A DNA stretch of 64,000 nt from Apoderus coryli (Eukaryota; Arthropoda; Insecta; Coleoptera; Attelabidae), in contig OU452202.1 of NCBI GenBank assembly GCA_911728435.2, forward strand, positions 10,023,135 to 10,087,134. The letters are read 5' to 3'. Positions 27,522 through 39,781 of this stretch are shown here, one piece after another. Each line of letters begins with the position of its first letter. Position 1 is the stretch's first letter. Below the pieces are notes generated by a model. The model had not been told where the DNA came from, did not search any database, and saw only the letters and a program-made list of their open reading frames with translations. Made by a program: the position numbers and the translations under genes.

Positions 27522-28675
27522 GCTACTAAACCAAATATCCCTATATACTTTGTGGAGATTCCAAAGTATACTTGGAAGTTCTTAGTAGTAAAACCTTTGG
27601 CGTAGAGAATACCACCGAACATATAACGGCGTAGAAGCATCCCATTGGCGCGGCCCTTTATTTTCGTTCGATCAAAGCCTTGCCGACTGCAGGCAAGTAG
27701 TAAACGAATTTAAGCGACAGAAGCGAGGGCTACACGGTAACGTTAAGATTTTGTAGACAACATAAAATTTCAAAGTAATAAAACTAAAACGGTGTTTAAA
27801 ATTACGGGATTTATTAAGATGATATCATGATGATAATGAAAACATTTTTTTAAGGTTTACACAAAATTGGAATGGGTGTTGGATTCTTGGCATTTCCAGA
27901 AGAGTTTCGATTTTGAAAAAAAAAAAATTCTAGACAGTCTTGGTTTAAGTGTATATACAAACAAATGAGTATTCCTTTTCTTCCCATAATTCTAATACTA
28001 ACTAACTACCCTCTTTACCTTGCTCGCTAATTAAATAAAATGCTTTATATTTCATAATTTCTGAATTAATAGTATATATAGCATATCAGCGTACATGTAA
28101 CGTAACGTTTCCTCTAAGAAACAATATTATTACGTAGTTTTTATATGAAATAATGCGCCTACCGCCAGACCTGGAGCTTTTCATATGCCTTCCGGTCAAT
28201 ATTCTCAGGTGAGAATATTTTGCTGGAAGCCGGAGAGTGTTAGAGATTTTAATGGATAATGTAACTTTCGTACTGTTGTTTGCTATTGAAATTGCAGTGT
28301 TTTCGTGGTCTCAAATTGGGCCTTGTTCTGCTACATACAAAATATACATATACCTACATATCCGGAAAAATTATGTCAAAATTGTTTTTAAATTTACGTT
28401 ACATATATGATGATATGCACGGACCTTTAAGTAAGTACTTTACGATAAAGAGATGATATGGGATGTGGTGCAAGTGGGCACTAGATCCTATATATTCTAT
28501 TCATAGCACTTATTCATGTTTTATTTATAGTATAGTACAATAATTCTTGTAGGTTTCCCAGTGATCAACTCGTTAGAAGAGAGTGATTTACTTCCCTTGG
28601 TTTAAGTTTTGAAACGGTCACTAAAAGTTCTTATGTTTGCTCACAACATTTCAACCAAACAGACATTAGAATATT
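27522..28675. other. Intergenic, nothing recognised
   Basis: AT-rich sequence without an open frame or repeat that I could name. Confidence 0.4.
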
Positions 28676-29240
28676 TTGAAAACAAACATGCATATCGGAC
28701 ACAGCCATTCCTGCATGCACAATAAACCTAGTAGAGACAGATTCAGCTTCTCAGGTCTAGGACAGATAAACTATTATTATAAAGCATTCCTTTTACAATG
28801 TGGAAGAGTATGGCCACTACCGCCAATGCTGATGATGCTAAAAATCATAGTTTTTATATTTTGTATTGTCTTTATTTACGTGTCTCTTTGTACAAGTATT
28901 TTATATTGTAGATTTGTATTTTGTTTTATGATACGTTTAAAAAAATTCTTCTGGGGGGCTGAGAGTAGTCGGATGTTGCCGGATTTTCATTGTATACTAG
29001 ATATATTTGATTTAGATAAAACTGTTTGGTAATACTTTAGACATAGGTATAAGAAATACATTAGTAATTAAGTTGTGTGGCTTTGTGTGTTTGTTTTTTG
29101 TGAGTGTGTGTATGCATGTAGAAATTAGGATAATTGCTGAACTCGAGTAGGCAGCTGCACTCTTGCCTTTTCAGTGGCAACTAATGTACGCAATGTATTT
29201 TTTGTTGCTAACTGAATAAAGATTATTATTATTATTATAA
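28676..29240 (+). mobile_element. 3' end of a non-LTR retrotransposon
   Basis: The tail CTGAATAAAGATTATTATTATT at about 29213-29240 is a LINE-type 3' end with an ATT microsatellite. The short open stretch upstream (NKPSRDRFSFSGLGQINYY, then a shifted frame reading ANADDAKNH) resembles the extreme C-terminus of LINE ORF2. The clade is not resolved. Heavily 5'-truncated. Confidence 0.5.
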
Positions 29241-30780
29241 TTGACGTACTACAATAATTGTATTTTTTTTAATACGCAATCATTAAAGAATCTAATCAAT
29301 TGCAATAATAATAATAATAAATAAGTTCCTTCTGTCATTAAAAAGTTAAATATTGACCTTTATGTTATGAAGACAAACATTGAAATTAGATGACATTTCT
29401 ATGTTTGTTGATTTTTCTGAGCATGTGTTACTTTTTCGTACGCGTTTGACGTCAAACGTCAAGTTAGTCAAATGCGGAAAAGTCACTTTGCAAACGTGTT
29501 AGGAACACTATTATTTTTTCGACCGGTCTGAGCTAATAAAGAAAAAAAAATCGGTTGTGTCGCCCCAAAACTGTCCCGAAATGATAATATATAATCAAAA
29601 ACATATGACCTGCGTAAAAATAAAAAAAAAACATTGCCAGAGATTCGTACCCATAAATTCCGTATGCGAAGCGAACTCTCTACAATGTGTACTAAAATAC
29701 TCTATATATTAGGTGCATTCCTATAATAATGTGATAGATAACAATTTAAGTTGCAATGTTTATCATTTATTTATAGCAAAGATTAATGTACGTACATAAA
29801 TCTTTGTTTAATGTACATTAATCTTTGCTTATAGGAAAAATTATAAACCGTGTTCGGGAAAAAAATTCCCACACTCCGTGCGAAAAGTATTGTTTAGCGT
29901 TTGCATACTGGCTCGCGTACGGAAATACTTATGTAGTTTCCCGGACGCTCGTAGAAAAAATAAATAAATGTTGCTTCCTGAAATATTATATATTTTAAGG
30001 TTATAGGTTATGTTATGCAAGTTCCTTCAGTTTCAGAGTTTTAAAGCTCTCATCACATATTTCATAATTTTAAAGTGTATCATAAACAATTAGACTGTTA
30101 TTTTTTAATAATATTTTAAATATTAGTTAAAGGTTAAAAGCTATAGTCAGGTGATATTGTTTTAAAACTTTCTGAAAAAACAAACAATAATTGCACTAAA
30201 TCTGCATCACATAAATCAAAATAAACCACTACCTACGTTGTTTTATGTTTTCTGTTAGTGAACGGTACAGAACTATAAGTAGGTACATTTAATGAATAAA
30301 GATATTCATTGGGTACATTAGCTATACCTACATTAGTTCCCAAATGTTTACTTTCTTGTATGTGGTTTTACATTACTGAATCTATAAACAACTAGGTACA
30401 CATGTGTGTATGTTAGTTACCTAGTTAGCTGTGCTATAAATCTACAGAGATGCCCTTATATATTGTTCGTTTTCTCTATGATATTTAGCATAACACTTAA
30501 GAAACCCTCGGTAATTTTTGGCCAAGGAATCATTAAGAAAGCAAAAACATACTTGACTTGTACCACAATATGGTATGCTTGTGTAAAATATAATAATGCT
30601 TCATTATTATTGCTAGCCTATTTATAATAATTTCATGACACAACTAGGCCATTTTCGCGAGTGAACACCTACCTATTAGGTGTCGATATACGCAAATGCA
30701 ACAGTTCACAACCATCAATTTTTTATTTAAAAATGTACAGCAAAATTTTCAATTTCTTCTAATTTCAGGTTCACACTAAA
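29241..30780. other. Intergenic, upstream of TMEM186
   Basis: AT-rich. Holds AAT microsatellites near 29305 and a short hairpin at about 29777-29829 with arms GCAAAGATTAATGTAC and its complement. A TTTCAG splice acceptor just before 30770 may join a non-coding first exon of TMEM186. Confidence 0.4.
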
Positions 30781-33700
30781 ATGTACAAGTGTTTAAATAA
30801 TGTACTTAGTGGGCACGAATTCATAAAATCTAACATTCGTGTAATCACATCAAAATATTCAACAGATACGCAAAAATTTGCTAATCAAAATACGAAAGAT
30901 TACGTGCCAGTATATAAATTTCCTTTCGTGAGACCTATTGCTTTAATCAATAAGATGAAATATTATCAGACGTTCGGAACTGCGTTGGCTATACCAGGAA
31001 GTATAATGCTGTATTACATGGGTTACATTACTAGTGAAATAGTTACTCTCATCCCATCCGTTGGTAATAATACAAAATAAGACAGGCTAAGCAGCTTCTA
31101 AACAGTTTTAAGTATTTTTACCTTATGGTTTAGAGTAGGTATCTAATTTAAACTTTACTAAAACAAGTGACATGACATTTCGATAAATATTGTGTAATAA
31201 TAAATATATAACAGCCGGTTTAGGTTTTTTAAAAAAATATCACTATGTTCGATTCCAAAATATTTTTGAAACAATTTCCGTAATACTAACACGTTTTACC
31301 ATTTCACAAAACAAACAAAACTTGGCAGTGTTTTGGGGAAGTTAACACCACAGATCTAGACAAGTTTCTAGATCTGTGGATAATACCGATAAAAAGCAGG
31401 AAGGCATTACTCTTCCCCCTAAAATTGCAAAAATATGGACGCAAATATTAACAAATGAAATTCCCAAGCACGCAAATCTAGACTTAGTAGAAAAATACAC
31501 AACCCCACAAAACTGCCACCTTTTAAAACCTCGTAAACTTAATGAAGAACTAGCAATTGTTCTTTCTATTGACGCAAAAGCTGCCGCTCTTAAGTAGGAC
31601 AAGAAAGCCAATAAGATATATTGCCGCAGGCATTACAGGTGTAGGTGGAATAGTGAATATCCATCTTGAGCAAAGGGAGGGAACTCAAAAAGACACTCTA
31701 TTGCAACATGCTGGTTATATAGGACAGATTTTTACGAATACTGTCCATGTTGCATCCCTATACCGAAGATCAGGAATATATACTTCTCTTTCGAGACCAG
31801 TAAAAGATGTAGCATTGAATAATCAAATCGATGAATGTGTTTTTGGCAAAGATTTTAATGAAAAATATAAAGTGTATTGAAATGGAAAGAAGCAACAATA
31901 AGGATCAAACACCAGAGGGATTTGTGAAACGTCATTTAAATAAAAAAAGAACCTAAACTCCGAATTAATTAAACAAAAAATAAATATTTCGAAAACTAAG
32001 ATATAAAAAAAAATAATGAAAAATATGCAACTCTTCATGATCAATATTATTACGTAAAAAAAATTCGTTTCAACTGATATTTCTAAGAAAAAAACATCCA
32101 AATATCTTAACGTTGGACTTGGAATAGTGAATAAACACACACACACTGACTCACATACACTTCCAAAAATATGATATTTGTAATCAAGGTACATCAAAAC
32201 GTATATTTCTAGACTTTTTGATCTGATCGCAATACCAATTCTATAATATACTATAGTTTACCGGAGGTAGAAAGTGTTTTGGTGAAGTGGTAAAACGTGT
32301 CTTCAATGTCAAAGATGCTACTCAGTCAGTCACTTAATCATTTTTACCACGAAACTGTAACTGTTAACATAATATACAGGGTGGTCCAACTTTTACCTGC
32401 ATAAATTTCAGAATCGATAGATAATCGCCAAATAATGTGAGTTTGGTTAATAAACTATGTGCGAAAAATGCTTCGTTACAAAGTTACAGGGTGTTGAAAT
32501 TTAAGAAAAAAATTTGAATTTTATTAATATCTTTATAACCAATTGAGATATTTCAATGAAATTTGGCTACTGTGGAGAGGTAATCTAGCTTCATTTTTTC
32601 ATGTAATAATATTATTTTTATTTCCACCAGTGACGTGCGTACGGCTACCGATTGCAACATTTTAAATGAAAAAACAGATACGCCACTGGTTTATCTCAAA
32701 ATGAAAATTATATCTGCAATTCTTGTTCAGTTTAAAAGAAAAAAGTACTCCTGGCTTTTTTTCGTATGACGCAACATTTTCGAGTAAAAAAATAAAAATC
32801 GTCTAAATTAAATGTATTGAAAACCAACATAAAAATAAAATATTATCATTACACGTTTTACACATATTTAACAGATTTTACAGGTTTTTTTTTGCAGAAA
32901 CTGTTCAAAATAACATTGTCAATACATAATTGGTAAAAGGCGCATAATTATCAATTAGCTTTGATTAAAACAAAACACTTGGTTACAAAACAGAAACGTC
33001 AATCATTTTGTCACAACAAATTTGTGTTGCATTTAAGTGTTCTTTTTAGTGTTAATAATAATGCCGCGGCTATTTAGTAACCAAGAATACGGTTTTTGCG
33101 AAGAAAATGCAGTAGCAGCCGCAAGGGAGTATGCACGCAGATTCCCTAATAGACGTCATCCAACGAGAGAAGTTTTCTCTCAACTTCATCGGGCATTTCG
33201 AGAACGAGGTTTAAATACTACTACTACATAAAAAAAAAACAATAGACAGCGCCCTAGAAGAAACAATTTGGCCGATAAAAGGCGTATTTTAAGAACGTGT
33301 GATCAAAATCCAAACCTAAGTTCACGAAGAACTGCTGTCATGCTTAACATATCAAGGTCAACCATTCTTAAGTCACTTCATAAAGATGGTAGAAAGGCTT
33401 ACCATTTTAGGGCTGTGCAAGATTTATTGCCTGAGGACTATGTTAAAAGGCATAACTATTGCAAATGGTTATTGAATAAAGTTCAAGTAGATAGAGATTT
33501 CCTGCATAAAGTTTGCTGGACTGATGAAGCTTCATTTACAAGAACTGGTATAACGAATTACCACAACTTTCATATTTGGTCACAACACAATCCATACGAA
33601 GTGCGAGCGAGAAAGTTCCAACACCAATTCACTGTGAACGTGTAACTAGGAGTAATATCCAATAATCTCCTCGGACCATTCTTTTTACCAGCTAGGTTCT

Positions 33701-35975
33701 CAGCACAATTATTTTTCGACTTTTTACAGAATAATTTAAATTATTTAATGGATGACGTGCCACTTCATTTACGTGCGAATGGTTGGTTTCAAATGGATGT
33801 AGCACCAGCACATTTCGGGCGGAATGTGAGAAACTAGATAACAGAGCATTACGGAAATCAATGGATTAGCCGTTTCCCTGGAGAAGTCGAAAATAATCAT
33901 GAGGGACCTATATCTTGGCCGCCAAGGTCGCTTGACTTGACTCCACTTGATTTCTTTATTTGCTACCTAAAAGGGTGCCAATCAGAAAACGCGAAAAATT
34001 AGTCTTATAATTCAAGAAGCTTGTGATGAGTTGCATCGTAACAATCACATTCTATCGGCAGCAATTATAACATCACCAGAAGATGCCATTGTGTACTGAC
34101 AATAGTCATTTTGAACAGTTTCTGTAAAAAAAACTGTAATATCTGTTATAACATGTAACGATATGTTATTTTTATGTTGATTTTCAATACATTTGGTTTA
34201 GACGATTTTTAGTTTTTTACTGGAAAATGTTGCGTCATACGAAAAAAAGCCAAGAGTACTTTTTTCTTTTAAATTGAATAAGAATTGTAGATATAATTTT
34301 TATTTTGAGATAACCCAGTGGCGTATCGGGTTTTTCATTAAAAATATCGCAATCGGTAGCCGTACGCACGCCACTGCTGGAAATAAAAATAATATTATTA
34401 CATGAAAAAATGAAGCCAGATTACCTCTCCACACTAGCCAAATTTCATTGAAATATCTCAATTGGTTATAAAGATATTAATAAAATTCGAATTTGTTTCT
34501 TAAATTTCAACACCCTGTAACTTTGTAACGAAGCATTTTTGGGACATAGTTTATTAACCAAACTCACATTATTTATCGATTATCTATCGATTCTAAAATT
34601 TATGCAGGTAAAAGTTGGACCACCCTGTATAGAGAGAACAGTGTCTTTAGACAAGCCATGAACAGACACTGGCAACACCGCAATACGGTTAGTAAATGAA
34701 AGTAAACCAGTCTACTATTTTGTAATCGTATGTTGTAACATACAATTTTAATTTCTTTTAATATTCCAGGTATTAGAAATACTTATAATTTTAATTAAAT
34801 TTAAAAGAACATCTTCAAAACTTCCAATTAAAACGGCCTTCAATTCATACATTTTTTTTGGAACGTTGATTTGTTCACATTCTCGGTTTTACTAGGGAAA
34901 TAGATGGCCAGGCATGGGGTTTTTAAGTTTAGCATGTAGGGAATTTTTGTTCCATCCGATTGAAGGTAATTATCCTCCTGTATAATTTGGCTTTCAGGAA
35001 AGTGTTTACTACAAATCACCGCGGTCTTTAACGGGTGAAAATTAAATCTTAGCCTGTAACCATTTCTGTTTTAAATTAAAATCCTTGGGAAATAGAAAAA
35101 CTGTTATTAGTTTACTAATTTGCTCTTGTTTTAATGCGCTACTATAATTGGATTTATATCCAGGTATACGGCACGCTGAAGGCATATTAACATCGACTAA
35201 GAACCAAGAATCAGAAAGGTGCTTACCTAAAAATCCAGCTGAATTTATTAATAATAATAATTCTTACATATACATACAAACCCTCGTACAAAAGGCACTT
35301 CCACGGCCTAGTTATACGACAAACACTATGCCGTCCGGTACAAGAGTAATAAACAAAGCACTTTGATTTATTAACAAACAGTTTATCCGGTATTGTAACT
35401 TACACAAAATTTAGGCGATATTATATTTATACACACTTATTACTACTAGTTTTATAAAAAAAAACTGATTTAATTAGACCGTTTGTTACTGGAAGTCGAC
35501 GTTGCCAAATATACTGTTTCATGGCTTGTGTGACAGTGCTACAGTTCACTAACTATTTTAAAACTGTTTATTGACTAGGGAATAATATAATGACATTTAC
35601 AAATTGACTAAATTCAATTAAATAAAATCATTGACAATTTCCCGAGTTTGTTGGCAAAAACTAATTATATTTTTTTTAGGTTTGGTAGGCTGTTTACCGA
35701 TGTATAGCCTAGGATATCTAACTCATAATTTTATAGGTGTCATTTATTACAACGAGAAAACAAACATGGCAAAAATTTCGTATGCGGATTTTTGGGGTAA
35801 ACGCAAAAATGTTGAAATACCCGTTGGAGATATAGTGCCAATCCAAGAACTACCAATGGCCTATTTAGATGGATTATTTATTACATTGAGACGGTATTCA
35901 ATAAAAGATACATACAAATTAAACTTAAGATTTGGTGAAATACTGGATAAGGATAAAATAAATAAGGTTCTTTAA
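30781..35975 (+). CDS. TMEM186: Transmembrane protein 186
   Basis: Mitochondrial inner-membrane protein; in human cells TMEM186 is part of the assembly machinery of respiratory complex I. Two coding exons, 30781-31063 and 35680-35975, joined in phase 1 to give 192 residues (human about 213). Landmarks follow the family: PVYKFPFVRPIALINKMK before the first membrane helix (about residues 63-85), a second hydrophobic segment GCLPMYSLGYLTHNFIGVIYYNE, then ISYADFWGKRKNVEIPVGDIVP, and the end block RRYSIKDTYKLNLRFGEILD. The intron is 4.6 kb and holds a decayed mariner (32377-34627) and a TE protein fragment. The stop lies only 35 bp from the stop of mRpS7 on the other strand, so the 3' UTRs must overlap. 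Confidence 0.88.
31380..31880 (+). pseudogene. Fragment of a transposon structural protein (unassigned)
   Basis: Two overlapping frames, 31376-31597 and about 31590-31880, read KIAKIWTQILTNEIPKHANL, TTPQNCHLLKPRKLNEELA, then after a frameshift TLLQHAGYIGQIFTNTVHVASLYRR and VKDVALNNQIDECVFGKDF. The architecture (PENC-like motif, LNP-like motif, a late helix, DEFLFG-like end) resembles a multicopy Gag-like protein seen with DIRS-type elements in invertebrates, but this is from memory and uncertain. It lies in the TMEM186 intron on the same strand, with a stop between the halves. Confidence 0.45.
32377..34627. mobile_element. Decayed mariner-like element with 540-bp inverted repeats
   Basis: 2,251 bp, TA duplication at 32375-32376 and 34628-34629. 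Arms of about 540 bp (32377 to about 32925; about 34091 to 34627) pair with scattered mismatches. Both ends begin CAGGGTGGTCCAAC, the same termini as the intact element at 8531-10617, although the inner arms and proteins differ strongly. Transposase is broken. Located in the TMEM186 intron. Confidence 0.9.
33061..34090 (+). pseudogene. Mariner-like transposase, broken
   Basis: From the ATG at 33061 the frame reads FSNQEYGFCEENAVAAAREY and RRFPNRRHPTREVFSQLHRAF, stops near 33230, and resumes from about 33268 with a helix-turn-helix (SSRRTAVMLNISRSTILKSL) and WTDEASFTRTG, the first catalytic aspartate. In-frame stops follow (33643, 33836). The later blocks NGWFQMDVAPAHF and WPPRSLDLTPLDFF mark the other catalytic aspartates. 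Several stops make it inactive. Related to, but clearly distinct from, the transposase at 9100-10173. Confidence 0.88.
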
Positions 35976-36010
35976 ATATTTAACTAATTTGTATTTTTGT
36001 TTTACAAAGC

Positions 36011-37396
36011 CTAACTCCACCTATAATGTGCGTATGCTCTATTAGCTTCACATTGTCGATGCAATTCTTGTTTTTTTTTCACAACTCTGCCATTGTTATT
36101 TGCTGCATCAATAAGTTCTTTAGCTAATTGATATGAAAATCTAATAGCACTGTCTTTTTCTTGTGATGCTTGAATCAGCCATTTCATCGAAACGAATTGA
36201 GCTCTTTTATTTGTAATTGGCACTGGTACCTGCGAAATAAAATTTGTAGTAAGCAACATAAACTTTTAGAGAAATGTGCTGATTTTATGCATAGGTGGAG
36301 CATCAATAGAAGTTTTATTTCACAAAAGGTACCTCTACCACAGATGGATTAAGTTCATGGTAACTAAATAATGATCAAATATAGTAGGTATAGGTATTAT
36401 ATAAGTGTCCCAAAATGAATATGGGAAAAAACTCATTCATAAATCTGTAAAGTTTAGGGCTACCTATAATGTCTGCTAATAGAAGGCTATAGTTGAACTT
36501 GACAGAACAGTGGATATATGTAATAGTAATATTTTTTGGTTAGAATTTAATAAGACTTTTATTTACATAAACTATTGTATATATATTCAGTTTTCATCGA
36601 GAACATGCGATACCATCTTTGGAGAAATCTGAATGAGTAGAATTCAAAACGTGTATATCTTAGTTATCATGAGCAGCATATACATATTTAAACTAGTCTT
36701 TAGTTAATAATTCTCTATGCTATTTTCTTGCACTCATATATGATCATAACTGGTGTCAGTGTTTGTCTAAAAAGATTAGCTTACCTGATATTTTACACCA
36801 CCTCGCTTAATTGGTGTTAACTGTAAAATTGGCATGCAATTCTCAACAGCTTTATGAAATATTACTTTAGGATCAAGTTCTATAATTTGTTTAATTTCTT
36901 CATTGTCCGCCTTATGATATCTTTCTAATTGCATCCGCTTAATGTTCTCCAAAGCTTTTTCAACAAGACTCCGAGCTAAAGCTTTATTACCATCACGCAT
37001 ACAATAATTGATAAATAAACTACAATAGAATAATTATACTTTAAAAAAGAATACGGTTTAATGTTTATATCAAATCGTGTACTTTACTAAAGGGTCGTGA
37101 ATGTATGAAACAGTTTGATCAGACAATGCAGCTCGTGTAGGAACATGTGCAATTTTTTGAAGTTCACCAGTTTTTGATAATTCTTCTTGGTGTTCTTTTC
37201 TGTAAACTGGATTTATGTAGTAATTAGGATATTGAGACATACCATTTTGCTGAACCATAGAACTAATAAGAAATATACGATCAGTGATCGGCAAGATATA
37301 AAAAGGTATAAGTATTTTTGTTATATTATATTTTACCTACCATGAATATACAGTTTTGGTTTTTAAGTTGTTATAAAGCGATCTTAAAGAACTCAT
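36011..37396 (-). CDS. mRpS7: Mitochondrial ribosomal protein uS7m
   Basis: Small-subunit mitoribosome protein that binds 12S rRNA at the head. Four exons in transcription order: 37341-37396, 37083-37262, 36785-37019, 36011-36229; all in phase, 229 residues (human 242). Recognisable blocks: YYINPVYRKEHQEEL, the nucleotide run joining exons 2 and 3 gives LVNLFINYCMRDGNKALAR, then EKYH-like LERYHKADNEE, FHKAVENCMPILQL, KRGGVKYQVPVPI and the C-terminal CEANRAYAHYRW. The N-terminus (MSSLRSLYNNLKTKTVYS) is basic, as expected for a mitochondrial presequence. Convergent with TMEM186 (35 bp between stops). Upstream flank is filled by two DNA-transposon relics, then Mkk4 in the opposite direction. Confidence 0.93.
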
Positions 37397-37543
37397 TTTT
37401 GATTAATATTTTTAAATAATATTAATAAACAATACATACTATTGCTGAAATAATTGCATTTATTAGTTACAGAGCCATTTTGAGGTTAAATTTCTCACTT
37501 AACTGTCAATGAATTTCTATTTGAAGTTTGGAGAGTAATCATA

Positions 37544-38000
37544 AGGGTTATTCTTTCGTACTGAACTAAGTGAACAATCTGAAAATTGTCAGTTCATTCA
37601 CGATTGTGCGTATTCTTTCGACTTCGGTCACTTCTACCAAACTGATTAAAATACCTACCCCCCTTACCCCTTACTGATCAACCTCTGGGTAACGGTTAGT
37701 TCGTTCAGTTCACAGTTAACCTCTAAAAGTATTGAATATTGAGAGATAATAATTGGAATATGATTTCGAATCAAACCAATAACTTGTAAAAGTTTAAAAC
37801 ATGGATAATAATATCATGGAAGAAATAATTTTTCAGTTTTCAGAGCAGATTTGGTTGTTTTCACAAGTTTTGGAGGTTAAGTGAAAGACAATCACAAAAA
37901 AGATGATCTTTCGGTTTCGTGAAATATTCAGTTCAGTATAATCACATTCAGTTTAATCACATTCACTTGTTCAGATCAATCACTACGAAAGAATAACCCT
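37544..38000. mobile_element. MITE with 17-bp inverted ends
   Basis: Starts AGGGTTATTCTTTCGTA and ends with its exact complement TACGAAAGAATAACCCT; flanked by ATA on both sides (37541-37543, 38001-38003). 457 bp, non-coding, with internal GTTCA/TGAAC repeats. It lies 20 bp from a Harbinger relic and within the 5' flank of mRpS7. A 3-bp duplication would fit a PIF/Harbinger helper. Confidence 0.75.
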
Positions 38001-38020
38001 ATAGTGGTATCCGTTCGTAA

Positions 38021-39275
38021 AGGTGAGTTTACAAGCATCCGTTCTACGATGATCCGACAGAGCTCCTATTGGCCGAAATATTTTGGCGCCAATTTTTATT
38101 CAAATATTTAATTCGTCCGACGACGTTGGAAAATGTTAAAAATATTTTAAATTTTTCTGTTATCGTACGTTTTTTAATCTTTCTTTTTGAATTATTACGA
38201 AAATGAATCAAAAGATAAAAAAATAAAACGGTGTATTATTGCTCGGCAGACAACTGAAAATGCTTTTGGTATTTTGGTATCAAGGTGGAGAATTTATAGG
38301 AAGCCAATTATAGGTAGTGATTTAACTGTAACATCAATCAATAGTTGATGCTACATTATGTTTACTACTTGATGCGTACAGAGCTCAGGATGAACCTGTC
38401 AGAAGGTACTGCTACTGTGGACTGGGAGGATTAAAATGGTGATATTATTGATTATTGAAGGCGAGTGGAGAATGGGGGCAAATATGAACCTTACCACTAT
38501 AAAGAGAACAAGCTCAAACATGTATAGTAAAAATTATTATATTATATAATATTAAGATTATATACAGAATTTATAATAAAGACAATAGTAAAAATGTTCG
38601 TAGAGAAAACCGGAAGCCCCGTGAAATATCTGTTGGATCATCGTATCATAGGTTGACGTATGCACAATTTTTGAAATCTATGAACCAATGAAATAAAAGT
38701 TGAACCACATGCATCCCCGTTTATCCGACGATACGATAACACGAAAACATTTTTATTGGTGGATCAACTTTTATTTCATCGGACATAGATTTCAAAAATT
38801 GTGCATACGCATGCATACCTTCAATAATATCACCATTTTCATCCTCCCTGTCCACAGTAGCATTGTTTTCCTTATAAAGACAATGACAGTAGCAACACCT
38901 TCTGACAGGTTCCAGGTTCATCCGTGAGCTCTGTACGCATCAAGTAGTACTTGATTGACGTTACAGTTAAATCACTTCCTATAATTGGCTTCCTATAAAT
39001 TTTCCATCTTGATGCCAAAATACAAAAAGCATTTTCAATTGTCTGCCAAGCAATACATTGTTTTGTTTTTTTATCTTTTGATTCATTTTCGTTTCGTAAC
39101 AATTAAAAAAAAAGTAAGTTTAAAAAACGTACGACAACAGAAAAAATTAAAATATTTTAACTTCTTCAGCCGCCGAACGAATTAAAAAATATTCGGATAA
39201 AAATTGGGGCTAAAATATTTCGACCAATAGGAGCTCTGTCGTGTCGTCGTAGAACGGATGCTTGTAAACTCACCT
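38021..39275. mobile_element. PIF/Harbinger relic in snap-back (inverted) arrangement
   Basis: 1,255 bp between TAA duplications (38018-38020, 39276-39278), the normal PIF/Harbinger target. Ends are inverted: AGGTGAGTTTACAAGC at left and its complement at right, extended over about 85 bp. Each half encodes the same nuclease C-terminal piece pointing inward: plus strand near 38245-38345 (TTENAFGILVSRWRIYRKPI) and minus strand near 38990-39060 (TIENAFCILASRWKIYRKPI). The axis is near 38690. Both halves have stops. This looks like a palindromic internally rearranged element. Confidence 0.8.
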
Positions 39276-39781
39276 TAATTTGTTTGGTTTTCATATGCTT
39301 AAGTGATTTTGTTTTACATACCACTCAAATCATTTAAACTGTGTAGGATATCAATTCAAATTCAACTTGTATTAAATTTGAATGTAAGGAATAATGTGCC
39401 AATGTGTGTTGTAAAGGAACCTTCCAGAAATTGAATTTAATTCAAAACATATTTCGGATACCTATACGAAATTTTTTTTTAACGCTCATTATTTTTTCCT
39501 GGTGCCATTGAAAAATTAAAAATTATTCGTACCAATTTGCGAAGCAAAGCAAAAATAGTCTATAATCTATAATCTGTGAGCAAAGCCGAGATAATACTAG
39601 CGCAAGCGTTCTGGTAGTATTACTTTATTTTATAAAAATTAACTAAATTTGATTGTTTATTTGTGAAAAAATATTGGAAATATGTTTCGCAAATTATATT
39701 AATATTAGATGAGAACAGTAATTCTTGTGTTGTGGTGTGCTTATTCGTATATATTTTAAAGAGTAAATAAGTATTTCCAAA
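39276..39781. other. 5' flank of Mkk4
   Basis: AT-rich DNA between the Harbinger relic and the Mkk4 start codon, presumably promoter and 5' UTR. No core-promoter motif stands out. Confidence 0.4.
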
